Origin: Ramlibacter sp. WS9
GTDB lineage: Bacteria > Pseudomonadota > Gammaproteobacteria > Burkholderiales > Burkholderiaceae_C
Length of the DNA stretch: 64,000 nt
Assembly (NCBI RefSeq): GCF_003797765.1
Contig: NZ_RKMB01000019.1
Span: 54,073 to 118,072 of the forward strand
Direction of reading: 5' to 3'
Both the position numbers and the translations under genes were made by a program. Under the pieces are notes generated by a model, which searched no databases, had not been told where the DNA came from, and saw only the letters and a program-made list of their open reading frames with translations. Positions 58,044 to 64,000 of this stretch are shown here, piece by piece. Every line of letters begins with the position of its first letter. Position 1 is the first letter of the stretch.

Positions 58044-59267
58044 ATGACAACAGCCACCGCACCTGTCGCCGACAGCATCCCGGACCACGTGCCCGCCGCG
58101 CTCGTGCACGATTTCGATCTGTACAACGTGCCGGTGGACGACGGCGACTATCACGCCGCGCTCAAGCGACTGCACGACACCGGCGTGCCCGACATCTTCT
58201 GGACTCCGCGCAACGGCGGCCACTGGGTGGCCACGCGCGGCGAGGACATCTATCACATCTTCAAGGACGCGGACCACTTCTCGTCGCGCAACCTGGTCGT
58301 GCCGCGCCACCGGAACGCGCCGTTCCCGCTGGCGCCGATCATGATGGACCCGCCCGAGCAGGCGAAGTACCGCTCGCTGTTCGCGCCGGCGCTCTCACCC
58401 AAGGCCGTCGCGCCGCTGGGGGAGGGCGCGCGCGCACTCGCCATTGAATTGATCGAGGGCTTCTACGCCCGGGGCGAATGCGAGTTCGTGAGCGAGTTCG
58501 CGCAGCACCTGCCGATCGGCATCTTCATGCGCATGGTCGACGTGCCGGCATCGGACCGCGACCAGCTGCTGCACTGGGCCGACCAGCAGGTGCGGCCGAC
58601 CAGCGAGCACGAGCGCGAGCAGTCGTTCCACAGCCTGTTCGGCTATGCCGCGCAAAAGGTGAAAGAGCGGCGCGCCAACCCGGGCACCGACCTCATCAGC
58701 CAGTTGACGCGCGCGCAGGTCGACGGCGCGCCCATCACCGACGAAGCACTGGCGCCGATGATCTTCCTGTTGCTGGTGGGCGGGCTCGACACCGTCGCTT
58801 CCGCGATGGGCTTTGCCGCGCGCTTCCTGGCCACCAGCCCGGCGCATCGCCGTGAGCTGATCGAGCATCCGGAGCGCATTCCCAACGCGGTGGAAGAACT
58901 GCTGCGCCGCTTCCCCGTGGTGAACCAGGGCCGCATGGTGGTCGGCGACATGGAGTACAAGGGCGTCGCCATGCGCGCCGGCGACCAGATCATCATGCCG
59001 ACCACGCTGCACGGGCTGGACGACCGCCAGTTCGACGACCCGTTGCGCGTCGACTTCTCGCGGCCCACGCCGATTCATTCGACCTTCGGCAACGGCGTGC
59101 ACCGCTGCCCCGGTTCGCTGCTGGCGCGCACTGAGCTGAGGATCTTTTTGGAGGAATGGCTCAAGCGCATTCCCGATTTCCAGATCAAGCCCGGTGCCAC
59201 ACCGGCCGTGCGGGCCGGCGTCAACGCGACGATCTACTCGCTGCCCCTGGTCTGGGAGGTGAAATGA
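58044..59267 (+). CDS. cytochrome P450, P450cam (CYP101)-like (second)
   Basis: The 407-residue P450 is strikingly P450cam-like: LLLVGGLDTVASAMGFAARF (Asp-Thr near 249-250), RRELIEHPERIPNAVEELLRRF, and heme loop STFGNGVHRCPGSLLARTEL with Cys near 355, ending YSLPLVWEVK. At the substrate-contact Tyr96 position of P450cam it reads Phe (NAPFPLAPIMMDPPEQ), so camphor itself is an unlikely substrate. The start is placed at ATG 58044 because the upstream frame to 57861 crosses the operator. Its stop overlaps the rubredoxin start, which suggests that rubredoxin is its electron donor. Confidence 0.92.
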   Translation: MTTATAPVADSIPDHVPAALVHDFDLYNVPVDDGDYHAALKRLHDTGVPDIFWTPRNGGHWVATRGEDIYHIFKDADHFSSRNLVVPRHRNAPFPLAPIMMDPPEQAKYRSLFAPALSPKAVAPLGEGARALAIELIEGFYARGECEFVSEFAQHLPIGIFMRMVDVPASDRDQLLHWADQQVRPTSEHEREQSFHSLFGYAAQKVKERRANPGTDLISQLTRAQVDGAPITDEALAPMIFLLLVGGLDTVASAMGFAARFLATSPAHRRELIEHPERIPNAVEELLRRFPVVNQGRMVVGDMEYKGVAMRAGDQIIMPTTLHGLDDRQFDDPLRVDFSRPTPIHSTFGNGVHRCPGSLLARTELRIFLEEWLKRIPDFQIKPGATPAVRAGVNATIYSLPLVWEVK

Positions 59268-59446
59268 GTTCTTCAGCGAGCCGTCAGTGGCAATGCTATT
59301 TCTGCGCGCATGTGTACGACGAAGCCCTGGGCGATCCGGACAGCGGAATCGCGCCGGGCACCGCCTGGGAAGACGTGCCCGATGACTGGTTCTGCCCGGA
59401 GTGCGGCGCGGGCAAGGCCGACTTCGCGCTGTTGGAGATGAGCTGA
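59264..59446 (+). CDS. rubredoxin
   Basis: The 60-residue protein has two Cys-x2-Cys knuckles, CYFCAHVYDEALGDPDSGIA (Cys 11 and 14) and DWFCPECGAGKADF (Cys 44 and 47), and the aromatic core of a one-iron rubredoxin. Its ATG overlaps the stop of the P450 gene (ATGA), so the two are translated in a coupled way. Rubredoxins usually serve alkane hydroxylases; an adjacent CYP101-like P450 normally uses a [2Fe-2S] ferredoxin. No reductase gene is adjacent. Confidence 0.92.
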   Translation: MSSSASRQWQCYFCAHVYDEALGDPDSGIAPGTAWEDVPDDWFCPECGAGKADFALLEMS

Positions 59447-59504
59447 CGCCGGCGCGCCACACGGGTCGCCGTTCCATTTTCGTTTTTCGTGAAAGGACAT
59501 CGCC

Positions 59505-59732
59505 ATGAAGTTCTTGAAGACGAGTGCCATCGTGCTGGCCGCGGCGGCCGCGGCGATGCTGGCTCCATCGGCGGTTGAGAGCGCCGCGACCTTGTTCCGC
59601 GAAGAGGCGATGGAGGCGGCGCAGACAGTGCAGGCGGCCAGGCACGAAGTACATCTTCCTTACGCCTTCAACCCGGCGAACACGCCGCCCGATGCGACTT
59701 GGGGCAGCGTCTTCAGCGGGAACTGGCGCTGA
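59505..59732 (+). CDS. small exported protein, 75 aa, unknown
   Basis: The product starts with a signal-peptide-like segment (MKFLKTSAIVLAAAAAAMLA, then PSAVES), followed by about 50 polar residues (LFREEAMEAAQTVQAARHE and PYAFNPANTPPDATWGS). GAAAGGA lies at fair distance from ATG 59505. I do not recognise the family. It may be a secreted or periplasmic peptide at the end of the P450 operon, or an independent gene. Confidence 0.55.
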   Translation: MKFLKTSAIVLAAAAAAMLAPSAVESAATLFREEAMEAAQTVQAARHEVHLPYAFNPANTPPDATWGSVFSGNWR

Positions 59733-59748
59733 CCGGTTCTGGAGGCGA

Positions 59749-59869
59749 ATTTGTCTAGAATTCTAGACAAATCAATTGCCTTACCCCTGGAGGAGATTAA
59801 AAGACTAGTTTTCTAGACAAATTACTGTCGCTGAGCGGCGCTCAGGCATAAAATCTAGAAATCTAGTCT
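59749..59869 (+). promoter_or_regulatory. CTAG-box operators of the hipBA-like module
   Basis: A perfect 24-base palindrome spans 59749-59772, with half-site ATTTGTCTAGAA. A related site with ACTAG and CTAGAC boxes lies at 59801-59821, and two more CTAG boxes at 59852-59868 sit just ahead of the HipB start. TAAAAT at 59849-59854 is a possible -10. The layout fits cooperative autorepression by a HipB dimer. Confidence 0.7.
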
Positions 59870-59871
59870 TT

Positions 59872-60198
59872 ATGAAACGCGTCAAGCCCCTTCCCCCTCC
59901 AGCGGACCTGTTCGTGGCCGACAGCAAGGCATTCGGTGCGTCGATCCGCGCCGCCCGCTGTGCAGCCAACATGACACTGACGGAAGCGTCGCTCTTGCTC
60001 GGGGTGGCACGGCAGACGCTCACGAACCTCGAGACGGCCAAGAGCAGCGTCAGCTTGGACACCGCCTTGCGTGCCGCCCGTGAATTTGGCGTCTCGATCC
60101 TGGCAGTGCCCGGAGGACAGCGGGAAGGCGTTCGCCGTGCCTTGGTCGGCATGATGCCGGGCGCCGACGCGAAGAGTTCTCCGTCGCCAGACAGGTGA
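59872..60198 (+). CDS. hipB: HipB-like XRE-family antitoxin
   Basis: The 108-residue protein contains an XRE/Cro helix-turn-helix: FGASIRAARCAANMTLTEAS then LLLGVARQTLTNLETAKSSV, about residues 21-65. The C-terminal tail is short and basic. It would bind the CTAG palindromes upstream and neutralise the HipA kinase encoded seven bases downstream. The gene order antitoxin-toxin and the operator array support this role. Confidence 0.85.
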   Translation: MKRVKPLPPPADLFVADSKAFGASIRAARCAANMTLTEASLLLGVARQTLTNLETAKSSVSLDTALRAAREFGVSILAVPGGQREGVRRALVGMMPGADAKSSPSPDR

Positions 60199-60205
60199 TC
60201 CGACC

Positions 60206-61549
60206 ATGGCGACGCTGAACGTGTGGGCAGGTGATGATCTGATGGGCGTGCTGGGCCATGACCCGCAAGCCAACCGCTTCAGCTTCGACTACTCCGCCGA
60301 GTGGCGGCAGGCCGACGAGCGATTTCCGCTGAGCCCGCTGCTTCCGTTACAGCGCCCGGCCGGCGAGACCGCTGAGCAGCACAGCGCGCAGGTGCGGCAG
60401 TTCTTCGAGAACCTGCTGCCCGAAGGCGAAGCCCTGGACCATGCGGCGCAGACGGCAGGCACGACACGCTCCAACCTGGTGGGCCTGCTGATCGCTATCG
60501 GCAAGGAAACCGCCGGTGCCTTGCGCGTCACCTTGGTCGACGACCACGCCGCTCCCGCAACTGCCGGGGGCGAGCACCTGCGGGAAATCACGCCCGCCCA
60601 GCTCTCCGAGCGGATTCGCGGCCGCGAGGACATCCCCTTCTCCGTCTGGGACGCCAAGGTGCGGCTTTCGATCGCGGGTCACCAGGACAAGATCGCGGTC
60701 TACGACCGCGGGGGCAGGTGGTACCTGGTCGAAGGTGGCCGGCTCGCCTCCACGGAGATCGTCAAGCCAGCGCCGATGCGCAAGCAGCTCGCCACCCTGC
60801 CGGCCAACGAGCATCTGTGCATGCAGCTGGCGCGCCGCGTCGGCCTCCAGGCAGCGCAGACGCGACTCGTGCACGTGCCGGAGCCGGTGCTGCTGGTGCG
60901 CCGCTTCGACCGCGTTGAAACCGACGCCGGTGTCAGGCGATTGCACATCGTCGACGGTTGCCAGGCGCTGGGCCTGGCGGTCTCCATGAAATACGAACGG
61001 GCCTACGGCGACACCGCCGAAGTCGCCCACCTGCGCGAAGGCGCGAGCTTGCCGAAGCTGTTCTCGCTCGTGGACCAAAGCCCGCTGCCCGCCGTGGACC
61101 GGCTCGGTTTGCTGCGCTGGGCGATCTTCCAGGTTCTGATCGGCAATACCGACGCCCACGGGAAAAACGTGTCCTTCTTCTGCGACGGGCGAGGCCTCCG
61201 GCTGGCGCCCGCCTATGACATGGTTTGCATGGACGCCCTCGATGCCAGCTTCTCGCACACCTACGCGATGGCGATCGGCGACGCATTCAGCGAAGACGCG
61301 TTGACGCCATATGAGTGGGCGCACTTCGGGCGTCTCTGCAAACTGCCCTTCCGGTTGGTGGCGCACGAGCTCGACGGCCTGGCAGGCCAAGTGATCGCCG
61401 TGATGGATGCGTTTCTCGCCGACATGATCGGCCAGTCCGTTCCCACGGCCGTGGCGCATCGCTTCCAGGAACGGGTGCTGGCCAGATGCCTACGCCAGCG
61501 CGAGCATGTTCGGCAGATCGCGCGCTTCAAGCGCGCGGACTTCGGGTGA
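60206..61549 (+). CDS. hipA: HipA-like serine/threonine kinase toxin
   Basis: The 447-residue protein has the couple_hipA N-terminal subdomain (LNVWAGDDLMGVLGHDPQAN, RFPLSPLLPL), then VRLSIAGHQDKIAV with the regulatory Ser near 155, which is autophosphorylated in E. coli HipA. The kinase motifs GNTDAHGKNVSFF (Asp near 316, Asn near 321) and LAPAYDMV (Asp near 338) follow. E. coli HipA phosphorylates glutamyl-tRNA synthetase and causes persistence; the target here may be another aminoacyl-tRNA synthetase. All catalytic residues seem intact. Confidence 0.88.
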   Translation: MATLNVWAGDDLMGVLGHDPQANRFSFDYSAEWRQADERFPLSPLLPLQRPAGETAEQHSAQVRQFFENLLPEGEALDHAAQTAGTTRSNLVGLLIAIGKETAGALRVTLVDDHAAPATAGGEHLREITPAQLSERIRGREDIPFSVWDAKVRLSIAGHQDKIAVYDRGGRWYLVEGGRLASTEIVKPAPMRKQLATLPANEHLCMQLARRVGLQAAQTRLVHVPEPVLLVRRFDRVETDAGVRRLHIVDGCQALGLAVSMKYERAYGDTAEVAHLREGASLPKLFSLVDQSPLPAVDRLGLLRWAIFQVLIGNTDAHGKNVSFFCDGRGLRLAPAYDMVCMDALDASFSHTYAMAIGDAFSEDALTPYEWAHFGRLCKLPFRLVAHELDGLAGQVIAVMDAFLADMIGQSVPTAVAHRFQERVLARCLRQREHVRQIARFKRADFG

Positions 61550-61590
61550 ACGCAACCCATATCGCGGTGGCTACGTGAGCCAAAAAAACA

Positions 61591-61624
61591 AAGGCCGCTA
61601 GCGTTGCGCTAGCGGCCTTCTTTT
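61591..61624. terminator. bidirectional rho-independent terminator
   Basis: AAGGCCGCTAGCG (61591-61603), loop TTG, and CGCTAGCGGCCTT (61607-61619) form a perfect 13-pair stem. CTTTT follows on the plus strand for hipA, and the A-run at 61582-61592 gives a U-run on the minus strand for the tRNA transcript. Confidence 0.9.
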
Positions 61625-61627
61625 ATG

Positions 61628-61703
61628 TGGTGCCGGAGAGATGAATCGAACACCCGACCTTCTCATTACGAATGAGCTGCTCTACCGACTGAGCTACACC
61701 GGC
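61628..61703 (-). tRNA. tRNA-Thr (anticodon CGU)
   Basis: The minus strand gives a 76-base cloverleaf: acceptor GCCGGTG, D-arm GCTC-AGTCGGTA-GAGC, anticodon loop TTCGTAA with CGT, T-arm GGGTG-TTCGATT-CATCT, and an encoded CCA end. The pattern follows E. coli tRNA-Thr(CGU), including the pairing irregularity at the base of the anticodon stem. One T-T mismatch lies in the acceptor stem. Confidence 0.93.
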
Positions 61704-61958
61704 ATTAAGTCAAGCCCGCGATTATAGCGTTTTCGCCGAGGGGGTCATCCAGGACTGTTTTAAACACCAGTCGCCAAGGTGATACGGATGAGTTGTTTTC
61801 ACAGGGAAAACCATCAAGCCGCGACCCGGCAGACGAGGGGAACCGAGGGGTACCCGCCCCTATACTCCTGGGCTTGGCAAAGCTTGAGGCGTCACGTGCC
61901 CTACCCGGCACCAAGCGCCCAGAGCCTTTTGGCATCACAAACCCACAAAGGACTTATC

Positions 61959-62822
61959 TTGCGGACCTTATCCCTGGCCCCACTCCGTGTCTTCGCAGCG
62001 TCTTTCATGCTGCTTGCACTCTCTCTCGCCGGCACGCCGGCCGCGGCGCAGGCTCCGGCCCCCGCATCGGTAGCTTCGGCCAGCGCCCCAGCGCCCGCGG
62101 CCCCGATGGCGGCAACCGCCACCCCCGCTGCCTCCGCGAAGAAGAACGGCGCTGAAGCGCTCGACAACCCGTATGGCATCGAAGCGCTGTGGAAAGGCTC
62201 GGACAACATCGCGCGCGGCGTGCTCCTGCTGCTGGCCATCATGTCCATCGGCAGCTGGTACATCATGATCACCAAGCTGCTCGAGCAGTCGAAGATGAAC
62301 CGCCACGCGCGCTCCGTCGACAAGAGCTTCTGGGCCGCCAACACCGTCACCGCCGGCGCCAATGCGCTGGAAAAGAACAGTGCCTACCGCTTCATCGCCG
62401 AATCCGGCGTGGCCGCCACCAACGACCATGGCGGCCTCAAGAGCCACATCCCCATGGCTGACTGGATCCCCATGAGCATCACCGCCGCCGTGGACCGCGT
62501 TCACGCCACCACCCAAGGCGGCCTGGCGTTCCTGGCCACCGTCGGCTCCACCTCCCCCTTCGTCGGCCTGTTCGGCACCGTGTGGGGCATCTATCACGCA
62601 TTGACGGCCATCGGCATCTCCGGCCAGGCATCCATCGACAAGGTCGCCGGCCCCGTGGGTGAAGCGCTGATCATGACGGCCATCGGCCTGGCGGTCGCGA
62701 TCCCCGCCGTGCTGGCCTACAACTGGCTGGCCCGCCGCAACAAGGCGGTGATGGACGAAGTGCGCGAGTTCGCCGACGAACTCAACGCCGTGATCGTGGG
62801 CTCGGCCGGGAAAGCCGCGTAA
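61959..62822 (+). CDS. exbB: ExbB/TolQ-type proton channel (MotA/TolQ/ExbB family)
   Basis: The 287-residue protein has an N-terminal signal-like helix and Ala/Pro-rich stretch (VASASAPAPAAPMAATATPA), a membrane helix near residues 85-110 (ARGVLLLLAIMSIGSWYIMI), a cytoplasmic domain, and two conserved helices with LAFLATVGSTSPFVGLFGTVWGIYHAL and EALIMTAIGLAVAIPAVLAYNWLARRN. It forms the inner-membrane channel energising TonB with ExbD. TTG 61959 is selected because AAAGGA lies six bases ahead; the frame to 61779 has no start with a ribosome site. The 255-base gap upstream holds a possible TATACT at 61861 but no gene or clear Fur box. Confidence 0.9.
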   Translation: MRTLSLAPLRVFAASFMLLALSLAGTPAAAQAPAPASVASASAPAPAAPMAATATPAASAKKNGAEALDNPYGIEALWKGSDNIARGVLLLLAIMSIGSWYIMITKLLEQSKMNRHARSVDKSFWAANTVTAGANALEKNSAYRFIAESGVAATNDHGGLKSHIPMADWIPMSITAAVDRVHATTQGGLAFLATVGSTSPFVGLFGTVWGIYHALTAIGISGQASIDKVAGPVGEALIMTAIGLAVAIPAVLAYNWLARRNKAVMDEVREFADELNAVIVGSAGKAA

Positions 62823-62854
62823 GCGGCCCCGGCTAGCCCCCAGGAGTCACTGCC

Positions 62855-63280
62855 ATGGCAATGGCTGTCGGCGAGTCGTCCGACGACGACGTCATCTCCG
62901 CCATCAACACCACGCCCCTCGTGGACGTGATGCTGGTGCTGCTGATCATCTTCCTGATCACGATCCCGGTCGTGACCACCTCGATCCCCGTGTCCCTGCC
63001 CAAGGAGCGCGTGGAAGTGCGGGAAACCAAACCCGAGAACGTCATCATTTCGGTGGATCCCTCGGGCAACATCTACTGGTACGACGCCAGAATGCCCAAC
63101 ACGGAAGCGCTGGTCGCCAAGCTGAAGGAAGTGTCCAAGAAGGACCCTCAGCCTGAAGTCCAGGTCCGCGGAGACACCTCCTCGCGCTATGAAGGCGTCG
63201 GCAAGATCCTGCTGGCCTGCCAGCGCGCAGGCATCACCAAGGTTGCCTTCATCACCGAACCACCGCCCCTGGGCGGCTGA
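62855..63280 (+). CDS. exbD: ExbD/TolR-type biopolymer transport protein
   Basis: The 141-residue protein has the ExbD layout: cytoplasmic start AMAVGESSDDDVISAINTTP, one membrane helix LVDVMLVLLIIFLITIPVV with the proton-relay Asp in LVDVMLV, and a periplasmic domain (TEALVAKLKEVSKKDPQPEV). AGGAG lies ahead of the ATG. It forms the channel complex with ExbB and is followed by a second exbD-like gene. Confidence 0.92.
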   Translation: MAMAVGESSDDDVISAINTTPLVDVMLVLLIIFLITIPVVTTSIPVSLPKERVEVRETKPENVIISVDPSGNIYWYDARMPNTEALVAKLKEVSKKDPQPEVQVRGDTSSRYEGVGKILLACQRAGITKVAFITEPPPLGG

Positions 63281-63290
63281 AGGAATGTCT

Positions 63291-63719
63291 ATGAGCCCCA
63301 AATCCCGCGGCTTGCGTAAAAGCGCCGATGCGGAGGTCATGATGGACATCAACACCACGCCGCTCATCGACGTGATGCTGGTGCTGCTCGTGATGCTCAT
63401 CATCACCATCCCGATCCAGCTTCACGCGGTGAACCTGGAAATGCCGGTGGGAACGCCGCCCACCAACGAGATCAAGCCCGAGAAGGTGCAGATCGACATC
63501 GACGAGAAGAGCACGGTGTACTGGCAGGGCCTGCCGGTCAACGCGGCCGAACTCGACGAGAAGATGACGCAGCTGGCCGCGATGAACCCGCAGCCGGAAG
63601 TGCACATCCGGCCGAACAAGGACTGCCAGTACGCCGTGTTCGCGAACGTGCTGTCCACCTCCAAACGCAAGGGGCTCTCCAAAATGGCCGTCATCGGCCA
63701 TGAGCAGTTCGTCCAATGA
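63291..63719 (+). CDS. exbD: ExbD/TolR-type biopolymer transport protein (second)
   Basis: The 142-residue paralogue has MMDINTTPLIDVMLVLLVML, the same Asp-bearing helix, and the periplasmic part VYWQGLPVNAAELDEKMTQL. ATG 63291 is chosen over 63285 because AAGGA then stands at six bases. The ribosome site overlaps the stop of the first exbD, and its own stop overlaps the TonB start. Two ExbD genes in tandem suggest a mixed ExbD complex, as seen in Xanthomonas-type TonB systems. Confidence 0.92.
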   Translation: MSPKSRGLRKSADAEVMMDINTTPLIDVMLVLLVMLIITIPIQLHAVNLEMPVGTPPTNEIKPEKVQIDIDEKSTVYWQGLPVNAAELDEKMTQLAAMNPQPEVHIRPNKDCQYAVFANVLSTSKRKGLSKMAVIGHEQFVQ

Positions 63720-64000
63720 CCGCCGATAACGCCATCCCGATGCACCACCGGAAGTACGGTGCCAAGGACCCGACGCGCCGCATGGTGGGCTGGGGCGTCG
63801 TCGTCCTGGTTCACGCGTTCGTGCTGTGGGCGCTGGTCACCGGCACTGCACGCCGCGGCCTGGAGATCATCAAGAAGCCGCTGGAAGCCGCGGTGATCCA
63901 GGAAGTGATCATTCCGCCGCCGCCACCACCGCCTCCCAAGGAGATCAAGCCGCCCGAGCCCAAGCAGCCGAAGGTGGAGGCCCCGCCGCCGCCTTTCATC
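63716..64000 (+). CDS. tonB: TonB-family energy transducer, N-terminal part (cut by window edge)
   Basis: The ATG overlaps the stop of the second exbD gene (ATGA). The 95 visible residues show a cytoplasmic start, a membrane helix GWGVVVLVHAFVLWALVTGT, then IIPPPPPPPPKEIKPPEPKQ and further proline-lysine repeats, the periplasm-spanning linker of TonB. The globular C-terminal domain lies beyond the window. It transmits proton-motive energy from ExbB/ExbD to outer-membrane receptors. Confidence 0.9.
   Translation, partial: MTADNAIPMHHRKYGAKDPTRRMVGWGVVVLVHAFVLWALVTGTARRGLEIIKKPLEAAVIQEVIIPPPPPPPPKEIKPPEPKQPKVEAPPPPFI

Noticed and set aside
54047..59446. Camphor (cam) operon
   Set aside because: The P450s are P450cam-like, but putidaredoxin, putidaredoxin reductase and the camphor Baeyer-Villiger enzymes are absent, and the Tyr96 position is Phe.
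61861..61866. TATACT as a confident exbB promoter
   Set aside because: No matching -35 box lies 16-18 bases upstream, so it is only mentioned as a possible -10.
1..64000. CRISPR arrays, prophage or insertion sequences
   Set aside because: No regularly spaced repeats, integrase, transposase or phage structural gene was seen; repeats found are short hairpin elements or operators.

Overview
The window is a GC-rich, gene-dense bacterial chromosome segment. Coding style, two Bug/TctC solute receptors, a hairpin-rich intergenic element at 5385-5480 and the gene families point to a betaproteobacterium of the Burkholderiales, probably Comamonadaceae-like. This is inference from recognition, not a search. 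No transposase, integrase, plasmid gene, CRISPR array or rRNA is visible.

About 59 kb (1-59446) is one large catabolic region for a hydrophobic, probably alicyclic or terpenoid/steroid-like carboxylic substrate. Envelope modules come first: an RND/MMPL exporter-type protein (cut by the left edge), a DUF1302 barrel, DUF1329, a YCF48-like propeller, a second RND protein and a hybrid histidine kinase (1-11266). A second DUF1302-DUF1329 pair lies at 20149-23239. CoA activation and beta-oxidation sets follow: enoyl-CoA hydratase, PaaI thioesterase, quinone reductase and SnoaL (minus, 11235-14044); acyl-CoA ligase, nitronate monooxygenase and SDR (plus, 14112-17991); two AhpD/CMD proteins and an SDR (18137-20114); a TetR regulator (23282); PhyH, SDR, AKR, ADH, DUF1214 and sulfotransferase (24031-30233); acyl-CoA ligase, two Bug receptors and CoA transferase (minus, 30237-35068).

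The third part holds NmrA (35133), a paired acyl-CoA dehydrogenase operon with hydratase, SDR and ETF beta/alpha (36147-41923), an IclR regulator (42025), and a second paired acyl-CoA dehydrogenase operon with alpha-methylacyl-CoA racemase (minus, 43101-47779). The oxidative operon follows: Rieske oxygenase, KstD-like flavoprotein, 2-oxoacid dehydrogenase E1 alpha/beta, a split E2, a P450cam-like P450 and a hydrolase (47994-56240). GMC oxidoreductase (minus), a second P450cam-like P450 and a rubredoxin complete the set (56250-59446).

The main hidden structure is a repeated palindrome with core GAAC-N3-GTTC and ATA-rich flanks. It sits in nearly every divergent promoter region of the catabolic cluster, in three cases directly behind a TTGACA promoter. 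It makes the scattered operons look like one regulon. Related AAC-N3-GTT palindromes occur at 18058-18094 and 23993-24009.

The right end leaves the cluster: a small exported protein, a HipB-HipA toxin-antitoxin pair with CTAG-box operators, a bidirectional terminator, tRNA-Thr(CGU), and an ExbB-ExbD-ExbD-TonB energy-transduction operon cut by the right edge. No stretch above 300 bases lacks a gene.
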